Origin: Bacteroidota bacterium
GTDB taxonomy: Bacteria; Bacteroidota; Bacteroidia; Bacteroidales; Prolixibacteraceae
Direction of reading: 5' to 3'
Length of the DNA stretch: 29,910 nucleotides
Assembly (NCBI GenBank): GCA_030706665.1
Contig: JAUZOB010000004.1
Coordinates: 1-29,910 of the forward strand
Position 1 is the stretch's first letter. Every line of letters begins with the position of its first letter. The notes under the pieces were generated by a model that was not told where the DNA came from, did not search any database, and saw only the letters and a list, made by a program, of their open reading frames with translations. Of the stretch, positions 18,201 through 24,947 are shown one piece after another. The position numbers and the translations under genes are program-made.

Positions 18201-18560
18201 TTTGGCATCTTCTTCAAGTTTGATTACAACTGATTTCAGTCCACTTACTACACGGAACTCATACTTCTTAAAACCAAGGTATGAAAAAACTAATGTACTT
18301 TTGGATGGAGCAGAAATAGAAAATTCACCATCTGCATTCGTTACAGTTCCAAGAGCCCCCCCTTTCACTGCCACATTTACGCCCGGAAGTGTCTCTCCCG
18401 TCGACGAAGACTTCACCGTCCCTTTAACAGTAACAGTCTGTGCCTGAACATTACCATCAAAGATTAACGAAATTAGAAGTACGGCTAAAAGGCACATAAA
18501 CCGATGCACCCAAAATCCTTTAGCCAAACCAGTTTGACCTTTTTTGTAATTTTCTTTCAT
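15279..18560 (-). CDS. SusC/RagA-family TonB-dependent outer-membrane transporter
   Basis: The protein has 1093 residues. A signal peptide ending VQAQ (41) is followed by a carboxypeptidase-regulatory-like (CarboxypepD_reg) domain at 44-115 with SSTGETLPGVNVAVKG. A segment like the TonB box, DDVVVIGYQQMSRRKVAAAV, is near 123-142. The plug domain runs to about 250 and includes DPLFVIDGV and the IESIDVLKDASAAAIYGSRAGNGVVIIKTKSG signature. The rest is the 22-strand barrel ending in a C-terminal Phe (GVEVTF). It imports oligosaccharides into the periplasm using TonB energy, together with the SusD protein 14 bp downstream. It is the first gene of the seven-gene locus. There is no N-terminal FecR-interacting STN domain, so direct anti-sigma signalling through this protein is not indicated. 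Confidence 0.96.
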   Translation of the reverse strand: MKENYKKGQTGLAKGFWVHRFMCLLAVLLISLIFDGNVQAQTVTVKGTVKSSSTGETLPGVNVAVKGGALGTVTNADGEFSISAPSKSTLVFSYLGFKKYEFRVVSGLKSVVIKLEEDAKQIDDVVVIGYQQMSRRKVAAAVSSISGKDLKNIPAPSIDIMMQGKISGVDIQNFSGEPGSKQSFVVRGNTAISRGNDFYSTSDPLFVIDGVITDVRSMGGFSTSNTNFLAGLNPSDIESIDVLKDASAAAIYGSRAGNGVVIIKTKSGVAGKQRLTFSSYVGVTTSPTLPGVYAGATERRMKMQNLYDTGNYFQLRKNPIMLTDSLNPAFNNHTDWFGLFYKPGIVQNYDVALTGGTDKSNYRLSANYYDEHGALRGTGFQRYTFNNKLFNKLWDRVEMTTTMTYSLINRNPAPGGDSRSVLSISADNFPSSLLYLSPEDKKMYLGQYDQNRDENTEGRLVLSNLSVVKLLKSLSFRSNITIERADNRRDVFSPSTSNTSGIASASSDVGKDTRFMSENYLNFDQKFAKSHEIFLTVGQSVEREKQYRTTVGGSYIPTDQIKVVSGVSNDNLYGSSGYNAATMLSYFSQLSYYYKERYNLSLAWRADGSSRFGPDKRWGYFPSASAFWILSDEPFMKKYENWLGLWKFRASYGITGQQPSDYYGQYDKYQVKGAFPGAYSSSTTTYNGTTAIGPNWSGVAQDKLTWEESRQWDFGTDVELFKNRLNFQIDAYNKENRGIRFDFPMPVTSGYDTYYTNAASIRNAGLEFMVNGRIFRPENKFQWNVYLTASYNRNTIIKLPENNKPIINGDWVLITGQPLNEYYMYNYQGIYKTNAEVPVNPLTGKVYANMWGNPFKAGDAKYQDVDGDYIFNQWGLQDRMPMGDPNPRWTGGFTNEFYYKNWSLNVQCTYVLGRDIYNESLGKMLEKYNNPGGANEEGVGYSRDYATSGDFWNQYDNGTFNGPEDYFARRALLDMSYMTFWKANDPNRDNAKFPNASPYAMQYNYTPFSSMYKENGSYLKINRIILGYLFDKGWVKTLGIDRLRFYGVIENVGIIKSKNTTIPDPESVDTRGFYTGTMYALPKKFTFGVEVTF

Positions 18561-19593
18561 AAAATTTCAGTTTGGTTGATTAAAAAGTTGACAACAATGA
18601 CCTAGTAGATAAATCCGACTCGACAATAACTACAATCACCTTTCACCACATAACTCTTTACGATTTCATTAGTTTTTAAGTTTTATACTCTATCATTTAA
18701 CCTCACATACTATATTTAAAAAAATTAATCTTTATATTGCTGTTTTATATGTACTTTTTACTTTTATCTACAACAAATAAAGATATCCTTTCTATAAACA
18801 CTTTAGGAATAAAAAATAAACTCCATGTATCAATATTATATATACAAAAGAGAATTAATAAGGAGAACAACAGAGAAGATAAAGACAAAACAGTTTAACC
18901 TATTTGAAATGCTAATCAGTCTATGTTTTTTATCTTGCAATAACTTTTCCTGTATCGCCCAAAGACTTTCTTAAGAGACTAACTCACAACACTTAGTTCA
19001 TCTCAACAATACAAAGAATAGCAACCGAAAGGGATTTAACGTCTTTTTCATACAATCAATGGTTTAATTTAGTTGGCTAATAAATGATCGTTTTACTTTT
19101 TTCGAATGTTATTATTTCAAATAACTTGTTTTTGGCTTTAAATAAATAGTCTGATTGTAAGGTTTCTCTTTACTATACAAATCTATTCTTCACCAATCAT
19201 TGTTTAATAGTTCTTTTTACTCTTATAAAAGTAATGGGATAACAAGACAAATACTTCCAGTATATTCTCATTTTCTTACACAATTTTGTCAAATCCAGAA
19301 TATTTTGAAAAAATAACTGTTGTATTTTTATCAAATTCTAAAGTAATTTCTGGAATAGAACACTTCTAAAATGATAATTTGAACCGATCCTGAAAATTTT
19401 TCCTCATAAATAAACCTATTCAAAACAAGGAAATCCTTATGATCTTCTCTAAAATCAGTTCAATAAATTCAACAATTCTATCCATTCGAAATTATTTCAG
19501 AAGCGTTTAATTCAATTGACATATAACTTTTTAATATAAAATTTGGGTTCGTTTTATTATTTGCCGAACTTCACACCATATATTATACTGACT
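18561..19593. other. Long gene-free region upstream of susC and of the GH18-like gene
   Basis: These 1.03 kb contain no credible reading frame on either strand. The divergent genes at both ends imply two promoters. I can propose one for the GH18 gene (19515-19545). For susC there is no convincing -33/-7 pair; the closest -7 match on the minus strand is TAGATTTG (complement of 19178-19185), which would give a leader of about 600 nt. Short palindromes occur (TTATTTCAAATAA at 19112-19124, TCTTAAGA near 18970), but none is clearly functional. The size is large compared with the tight packing elsewhere in the locus. Confidence 0.55.
19515..19545 (+). promoter_or_regulatory. Putative promoter of the GH18-like gene
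   Basis: TTG at 19516-19518 and AAAATTTG at 19538-19545 fit the Bacteroidetes -33 (TTTG) and -7 (TAnnTTTG) pattern in spacing, with the -7 box off by one base. If correct, transcription starts near 19552, so a translation start at the TTG of 19543 is impossible and ATG 19594 is the start. Confidence 0.35.
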
Positions 19594-20601
19594 ATGGCCA
19601 ACATTAACCTAACAAAACTATTCCGGATTATACTCTCCAGTCTATCCTTCCTAACATTAATATATTCTTGTAGCAAGGACGAAACAAATGATCTACCTCC
19701 TGTCAAATCAAATTCTTCTTTTATAATAGCAGGGTATCTACCCGAATGGGGAATTACAAGGATCAATAATCAGGAATTATCCAAATTAGATATCATTTAT
19801 TATTTTTCCATTCAACCCGATTCAAATGGAAATTTTGAGATGAATGCCACTGATCAGAATAACATCAATAATCTAAAAGCCAAACTCAACAGTAAAACAA
19901 AATTATTCGTGACTATTGGTGGGTGGTATGAATCCGAAACAATATTTCCAATGGCCTCCGATGCGGTAAAACGTCACGATTATGCATTGAAGCTTTTAAA
20001 ATTCTGTCAGGAGAATCAAATTCGGGGAATCGACCTGGACTGGGAAGACTATCCAAAACTGATTAACGAAGATCAATACATTGCGTTAACCAAAGAATTA
20101 TCGGATGTATTAAAACCGGCAGGAATAAAGCTCAGCATAGCAGCAGGCACAGGACCGGCAGCAATATCAAGAACTGTCAAATGCGTTCCTCTGGTTGATT
20201 ATATAAATCTAATGTCGTATGGAGAACTTGACTCTCATGGCAACCATGCAACATACGAGCAGTTGCTTTCAGATCTCAAATCCTATGAAAACAAAGGGAT
20301 ATCCAAATCAAAAATAATTGCAGGTGTCCCGTTTTACGCTCAAAGACCCTATATTAGCGGTGATGCATCTCCTTTCACTATTACATATCGCAAAATAGCA
20401 GAACAAGCACAACCATTAAGTTCGCAGACGAATTACGGTAATTACTCCTTCAATAGTCGTGATTTATTAAAGCAAAAGACCCACTATCTCAAGACAAATA
20501 ATTATGCCGGAATAATGGCATGGGAGCTAAGTCAGGATACTGACTTTCTTTCCGAATATTCGCTTCTTAGTGCAATCTTACAAGAAACAGGAAAGGAATA
20601 A
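19594..20601 (+). CDS. GH18-family lipoprotein (chitinase/endoglycosidase-like)
   Basis: The protein has 335 residues from ATG 19594. This start gives a clean lipoprotein signal with lipobox LIYSC (Cys26) and an acidic tether. The frame is open further upstream to a TTG at 19543, which lies in a likely promoter box. The TIM barrel starts at 42 (SFIIAGYLPEWG). SxGG-like VTIGGW is at 106-111. The catalytic segment GIDLDWED at 145-152 carries Asp147, Asp149 and the acid Glu151. LMSYG is at 206-210 and the closing MAWELSQD at 308-315. GH18 enzymes cut beta-1,4-GlcNAc bonds in chitin or N-glycans by substrate-assisted catalysis. The first Asp of the DxxDxDxE motif is Arg144 here, which is unusual but may not abolish activity. 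There is no chitin-binding module and no adjacent SusC/D, so the substrate is open. Confidence 0.88.
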   Translation: MANINLTKLFRIILSSLSFLTLIYSCSKDETNDLPPVKSNSSFIIAGYLPEWGITRINNQELSKLDIIYYFSIQPDSNGNFEMNATDQNNINNLKAKLNSKTKLFVTIGGWYESETIFPMASDAVKRHDYALKLLKFCQENQIRGIDLDWEDYPKLINEDQYIALTKELSDVLKPAGIKLSIAAGTGPAAISRTVKCVPLVDYINLMSYGELDSHGNHATYEQLLSDLKSYENKGISKSKIIAGVPFYAQRPYISGDASPFTITYRKIAEQAQPLSSQTNYGNYSFNSRDLLKQKTHYLKTNNYAGIMAWELSQDTDFLSEYSLLSAILQETGKE

Positions 20602-20794
20602 ACAATAATATATTTTAGTCCCCATCTTGTTTCATCTCATTTACAATCTTACGATGAACAATAAGATGCGCATTTAATTTACCTTCACTGATATAATTGA
20701 GTCCATACAAACAGCAATACTAACGATTTCCATACAGGAGGACCGCCTCTGTGCATCTGTAAGGGGTTCTCTCTTTATTCCCTTCTATGCCTTA

Positions 20795-21067
20795 TTACTC
20801 CAACTCATTTTTCCGAACCAGCACTCCTGCGTAAACAAAGATTGCCCCGGCTAATCCAACAAAGACACCAATAGTATTGATTGTTCTACCGGTTCTTAAA
20901 ATATGATCTGCTTTTATATATTCCGGAGCATTTATATCGTTACCATGTTGATACCATTGTTCAAATAGTTGTTTGCCCTGATTTCTATAAACATAAGCAC
21001 TAGCACAGGTTCCAATACCTAGAAATAGAAGAATACCTCCTATTACAATGTATTTTTTCCATTTCAT
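20795..21067 (-). CDS. Small two-helix membrane protein, unknown function
   Basis: The protein has 90 residues. A hydrophobic segment at 6-26 (YIVIGGILLFLGIGTCASAYV) and another at 64-84 (TINTIGVFVGLAGAIFVYAGVLV) flank a polar loop of about 38 residues; both ends are charged (MKWKK, RKNELE). This suggests an inner-membrane hairpin with both termini in the cytoplasm. I do not recognise the family. It is a single minus-strand gene between two plus-strand genes, with its own promoter presumably in 21068-21200. Confidence 0.7.
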   Translation of the reverse strand: MKWKKYIVIGGILLFLGIGTCASAYVYRNQGKQLFEQWYQHGNDINAPEYIKADHILRTGRTINTIGVFVGLAGAIFVYAGVLVRKNELE

Positions 21068-21513
21068 AATCTCGGTTTTTAATTTTTATACCACCATCAC
21101 TTCTAGACGATTTAAAAATACAAAGAGATAGCCACCATTTCCCATAGTTCAGTACTTTTTATTTCAACGGAATAGAAATATAAGCATTCTTGCACTTTTA
21201 TTTTTTAGCCTCCCGCTATTTAAAATTTGAGATTGTCAATTGTTATCCATTTAATCAAACAATCTACAGCAAACCTCCATTCTCTATGTACAAATTCTTT
21301 TCTGGGAAAGGCTTCGTTTAAATAAAAGACATCAAACAAGCCTCTATTTTCTCGTATAATTCAACAAACCTCTCTCGCCACACATTTCCCCGAAATCTAA
21401 ATAAATTGATATTTCTCAATCAAAAAGGTTAGAAATATCTTCTATTTTTCTTTAGTTATCTATTTTTGTTACCACTCGGTTACACTAAAAAAACAAATAA
21501 AAGAATTGGTCAA
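21068..21513. other. Intergenic region before the TetR regulator
   Basis: These 446 bp lie between divergent genes. The only signal I can name is a perfect TAnnTTTG -7 box, TATTTTTG at 21461-21468, for the TetR gene. No coding sequence is seen. Confidence 0.5.
21461..21468 (+). promoter_or_regulatory. Putative -7 promoter box of the TetR-type gene
   Basis: TATTTTTG matches the Bacteroidetes -7 consensus TAnnTTTG exactly; the -33 element is weak. A start near 21475 would leave a leader of about 40 nt to ATG 21514 and excludes the in-frame TTG at 21466 as start codon. The following GTTACCACTCGGTTAC (21468-21483) contains GTTAC twice, 11 bp apart, and could be an autoregulatory site. Confidence 0.35.
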
Positions 21514-22140
21514 ATGGAAGGAATCAATATCCCTCAACGGAACAGAGAAGCAACCATTAAAAAGTTGATTGAAGCTACCGGGAAGATTATTACAAGAGAA
21601 GGCTTTACAGCTCTTGGGATAAACAATATTGCTACAGAAGCCGGAGTGTCAAAAGTTCTAATCTATCGATATTTTGGAGACTTAAACGGATTAATCAAAG
21701 AGTATGCTATTTCAAAGGATTACTGGCTCACCGAAGGATTCAACCTTCTCGAGCAGACTAATCCCCCACTCTTAGAATTTTTTCAAACAGCAATCGTAGG
21801 GCAGGTTCGCTATCTGCGGAACAATCCGGATTTGCAAGAAATGATGAGATGGGAACTCAGTGAAAAAAATGAGGTTACCGAATATATTGCTAAAATACGT
21901 GAAGAGCGAAGTACTGAAATGCTCGAAAAACTAAAAAGATTCCTTCCATCTGATCGGTATGATTTATCGGCTATTGCAACTTTACTCTCTTCAGGAATCA
22001 TGTATCTGATATTACGTTCCAAAACAGTTCAATATTTTAACGGAATAGACATTACTTCCGAGGAAGGATGGCAACGAATTGAGAATGCAGCCCGGTTTAT
22101 GACTGAGCTTTTATTGCAAGCATCTGATCAAAATAGATAA
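21514..22140 (+). CDS. TetR/AcrR-family transcriptional regulator
   Basis: The protein has 208 residues from ATG 21514. The N-terminal helix-turn-helix is clear: ATIKKLIEATGKIITREGF, then ALGINNIATEAGVSKVLIYRYFG, the signature recognition helix of TetR proteins. The C-terminal ligand-binding half is helical (FQTAIVGQVRYLRNNPDLQEMMRWEL) and cannot be assigned a ligand. It is a cytoplasmic DNA-binding repressor. It precedes the outer-membrane protein gene by 44 bp on the same strand, so regulator and membrane protein may share a transcript. A longer frame opens at TTG 21466, but that codon lies in a promoter-like box. Confidence 0.92.
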   Translation: MEGINIPQRNREATIKKLIEATGKIITREGFTALGINNIATEAGVSKVLIYRYFGDLNGLIKEYAISKDYWLTEGFNLLEQTNPPLLEFFQTAIVGQVRYLRNNPDLQEMMRWELSEKNEVTEYIAKIREERSTEMLEKLKRFLPSDRYDLSAIATLLSSGIMYLILRSKTVQYFNGIDITSEEGWQRIENAARFMTELLLQASDQNR

Positions 22141-22184
22141 ACACAACAAAAACATTAAGTTATTCAAATATTTAGCAATCAAAC

Positions 22185-22742
22185 ATGAAAACAATCGTAG
22201 TAATAATCGCTTTATTTCTTGTTACGATAATACGCATCGAAGCTCAAGAAAAGTATGACACCAAACTCCCATTAAAAATCGGAACCGAACTTGACATCTT
22301 ACCTTATGCAACCGGAGGTTATTATGGATCTGTCTGGATCGGGAAAGGTCATTTCAGAGTCAGACCAGTCGTATCTTTTGTAAATGTACCATCATTTGTT
22401 ATCAAAGAAGGTTACAAAGAAAACAAGCTTATGGCTTATGCATTTCTTGCAGACTATTTCTTCAAAAATGATTTTAAAGGATTCTGGATCGGAACAGGTT
22501 TTGAATATTGGGATGCAAGTATTATAAAGAAAGAAGACTTATTGAAACGGAATTACGACAATACAGTTTTCACAATTGGCGGAGGATATGTATTGAATTT
22601 CTATAAAAACTTCTATCTCAATCCCTGGGCTGCCGGACATCTCATTATCGGGGGAAATCGAACAGTAAACTTCCCATCAGGAGACTTTAAACCTTCAGGC
22701 TTTACTCCTGAAGCCTCATTAAAAATCGGCTGGCATTTTTAA
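22185..22742 (+). CDS. Small outer-membrane beta-barrel protein
   Basis: The protein has 185 residues with a type I signal peptide (MKTIVVIIALFLVTIIRIEAQ). The mature part alternates aromatic-rich beta-strands (GGYYGSVWIGKGHFRVRPVVSF, FKGFWIGTGFEYW, FTIGGGYVLNFYKNFYLNPW) and ends in LKIGWHF with C-terminal Phe, the usual outer-membrane insertion signal. Eight strands would fit the length. I do not recognise a specific family. It sits 44 bp after the TetR gene and 76 bp before GH110. Confidence 0.75.
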   Translation: MKTIVVIIALFLVTIIRIEAQEKYDTKLPLKIGTELDILPYATGGYYGSVWIGKGHFRVRPVVSFVNVPSFVIKEGYKENKLMAYAFLADYFFKNDFKGFWIGTGFEYWDASIIKKEDLLKRNYDNTVFTIGGGYVLNFYKNFYLNPWAAGHLIIGGNRTVNFPSGDFKPSGFTPEASLKIGWHF

Positions 22743-22818
22743 GATCACATTCAAATCCACTATATTCGCTTCAAAACATAAACGAATCATCATCTACTAA
22801 CCACCAAACCATATTCAA

Positions 22819-24636
22819 ATGAAATACTCTATTGTCATCCTCTCCCTTTTTTTATGCTTTACAGCAAAAGGAATAAACAAAATCGATGTCACTAAATTCG
22901 GGATAACTCCCAACAGCTTTACAGATGCGACATCGGCAGTCAAAAAAGCCATTGAAGAATGTAAAAACGATGAAGAGACCCTACTGTCATTTCCAAAAGG
23001 ACGGTATGACTTCTGGAGCGAAAACGCGGAGATAAAAAATTATTTCATTTCAAACACTTCCTCCGAAGAAGAATGTCCCTCAAAATTAAAGAAAGTGGGA
23101 CTACTTTTTGAAAACAAGAAAAACCTAACTATTGATGGAAACGGCTCGCTGTTTGTATTTCATGGGAAAATGATCACATGGGTTTTAGACCATTGCGAAA
23201 ATATTAAACTACAGAATATACACATTGATTTTGAGCGCCCCTCCATGTCAGAAATGACATTTAAACAGGTAACTGACACTTTGATTGAAGCTGAGATCAA
23301 CCAAGATTCCCGATACACCATCATCGACAATAAATTTTATTGGTATGGTGAAGGCTGGGGCATGAATTCGTTCCATGCTATAATATTCAATCCCGCACTG
23401 GGCACGTCGAATTATAGTTCATGGAATCCCTTCCTAAAAAGCGAAGCAATAACAATAGCCTCCAACCGTGTTCGGTTTAAAGGCGATTTTAAAAAATACA
23501 ACTTTATTCCGGGCCAGACACTTACTGTCCGCGATCCACTTCGCGATCAGGTAGGAGCGTTCATTAATCATTCCAGGAACATCAGTTTAAAAAATGTATC
23601 CATGCATTACATGCACGGATTGGGAATTGTAAATCAATTTTCAGAAAATCTACATTACGACAGCGTATTTGTAATGCCTCGTCCTGAAAGTGGAAGAGTG
23701 ATCTCATCATTTGCTGACTGTATCCATTTTTCCGGATGCAAAGGTCAAATCCTAATTGAGAATTGCCGCATGAAAGGAGCGCATGATGATCCGATCAACG
23801 TTCATGGCACTCATTTACAAGTAATCGAAATTCCAACTACCACTTCCCTTAAAGTAAGATTCATGCATCCGCAATCATATGGTTTTGAAGCCTTTTTCAA
23901 AGGAGATACGGTTGCATTGGTCCATTCTGCCAAACTTCAGATATTCAATACAGGAATACTTTCCTCCGCCAAACTTATTAATTCAAAAGAGATGCTTCTT
24001 GAATTTGACAAACCTTTGCCCAAAGATCTGGTCGTCGGTGATTGCATTGAAAATCTTACCTGGACACCCAGCTTAACCATCAGAAATTGCCGGATTGAAG
24101 GAACCAATACCAGAGGTATTCTGGTAACGACACGTAAACCTGTATTGATCGAAAACAATACCTTTTACCGAACAGGGATGCATGCTATCCTTATTGCAAA
24201 CGATGCATCAAGTTGGTACGAGTCAGGAGAAGTTAACGATGTAACTATTCACAATAACACATTTGAAGAATGCGGATACAACTCAGCGCCCGGAAATTAT
24301 GTAATCGCAATACTTCCTGAGAACCATGAGTTGATTAAAGGCTATTGCGTTCATAAAAACATCCGGATTGAAAACAATACATTTAAAGTTTATGATTATC
24401 CGATCCTTACAGTCAAAAGCACCGAAGGTCTAATTTTTAAAGGGAATAAAGTAATTCACAGTGATTTCATGAAACCACAGGGAGATAAACGTCCCGAATT
24501 TCAGATTAAAGCATGCAAAAAAGTAAGGATAGGAAACAATCAATTTGAATTACCGGAGCAACCAACTGTTTCATATTCCAACATGTCCATTCAAGAAATT
24601 AAAACAGGGCTGAAGCTAATGCCGCAAAAAGAGTAG
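22819..24636 (+). CDS. GH110 alpha-1,3-galactosidase
   Basis: The protein has 605 residues, the normal length for Bacteroidetes GH110, with a signal peptide of about 18 residues (MKYSIVILSLFLCFTAKG). The body is a right-handed parallel beta-helix. Family landmarks are FGITPNSFTDATSAVKKAIEE (27-47), LTIDGNGSLFVFHG, ISSFADCIHFSGCKG (295-309) and GAHDDPINVHGTHLQV (320-335). The tandem Asp323-Asp324 and Asp300 are the likely active-site acids of this inverting family. GH110 removes terminal alpha-1,3-linked galactose from blood group B antigen, linear alpha-Gal or some carrageenan-type glycans; UniProt names the Bacteroides forms glaA and glaB, and I cannot decide which subgroup this is. It has no SusC/D neighbour. 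It may be co-transcribed with the TetR and outer-membrane genes. Confidence 0.9.
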   Translation: MKYSIVILSLFLCFTAKGINKIDVTKFGITPNSFTDATSAVKKAIEECKNDEETLLSFPKGRYDFWSENAEIKNYFISNTSSEEECPSKLKKVGLLFENKKNLTIDGNGSLFVFHGKMITWVLDHCENIKLQNIHIDFERPSMSEMTFKQVTDTLIEAEINQDSRYTIIDNKFYWYGEGWGMNSFHAIIFNPALGTSNYSSWNPFLKSEAITIASNRVRFKGDFKKYNFIPGQTLTVRDPLRDQVGAFINHSRNISLKNVSMHYMHGLGIVNQFSENLHYDSVFVMPRPESGRVISSFADCIHFSGCKGQILIENCRMKGAHDDPINVHGTHLQVIEIPTTTSLKVRFMHPQSYGFEAFFKGDTVALVHSAKLQIFNTGILSSAKLINSKEMLLEFDKPLPKDLVVGDCIENLTWTPSLTIRNCRIEGTNTRGILVTTRKPVLIENNTFYRTGMHAILIANDASSWYESGEVNDVTIHNNTFEECGYNSAPGNYVIAILPENHELIKGYCVHKNIRIENNTFKVYDYPILTVKSTEGLIFKGNKVIHSDFMKPQGDKRPEFQIKACKKVRIGNNQFELPEQPTVSYSNMSIQEIKTGLKLMPQKE

Positions 24637-24671
24637 TCAAGAATTCAAACGCAAAAGAATAATCCTTTCTC

Positions 24672-24927
24672 ATGATAGAGATATTACAAAATTGCTATTC
24701 AGATATTGCTGACGACTATACGAAAAGAGGGTATTACTCAACACCACACATCTTTTTTTGACAATTTGACAATTGACTCCATCGAAAGCAAACCTCATGT
24801 TAACATTGCTACAGGAATAGGAGGCTCTTTTCTTATCCTGCAGGATAAACTTCTATTTTTGCAACTCTTTCACAGACTAAAAGAAATGAAAGCAATTAAA
24901 CAAATCACCATTATTCTCTTTCCTTGA
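24672..24927 (+). pseudogene. Possible frameshifted small gene or gene remnant
   Basis: ATG 24672 opens a 29-codon frame (MIEILQNCYSDIADDYTKRG, then YYSTPHIFF) that stops at a TGA just after a run of seven T. Removing one T joins it to the next frame, which continues DNLTIDSIESKPHVNIATGIGG and runs to TGA 24925-24927, giving 84 residues in all. Both halves have protein-like composition. The joined product is not recognised with confidence; the GIGG stretch faintly recalls LanC-like proteins. It could be a decayed gene, an assembly error in the homopolymer, or chance. It lies between GH110 and the palindrome at 24928. Confidence 0.35.
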
Positions 24928-24947
24928 GGGAGTAGTATACTACTCCC
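24928..24947. terminator. Perfect 20-bp palindrome at a convergent gene end
   Basis: GGGAGTAGTATACTACTCCC is fully self-complementary: an 8-bp GC-containing stem with a TATA loop. It overlaps the TAG stop codon of the thioredoxin-fold gene (24940-24942) and directly follows the stop of the plus-strand frame ending at 24927. No T-run follows on either strand, so it is a weak or factor-dependent bidirectional stop at best. Confidence 0.5.

Noticed and set aside
19178..19185. TAGATTTG on the minus strand as the susC promoter
   Set aside because: The -7 match is exact but no -33 partner lies at the right distance, and it would imply a leader of about 600 nt; kept only as a remark.
20615..20716. 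Minus-strand open stretch of about 33 codons (ending NEMKQDGD) just downstream of the 90-residue membrane protein gene
   Set aside because: It has no start codon, is preceded by a TAG and is not recognised; it may be a gene remnant but is too short to support.
20734..20752. ACAGGAGG / CCTCTGT imperfect hairpin after the GH18 gene
   Set aside because: The short stem has a bulge and no T-run; too weak to call a terminator.
24706..24927. 73-codon frame beginning with TTG, as an independent gene
   Set aside because: It has no ATG or ribosome-binding signal; it is better explained as the second half of the frameshifted frame that starts at 24672.
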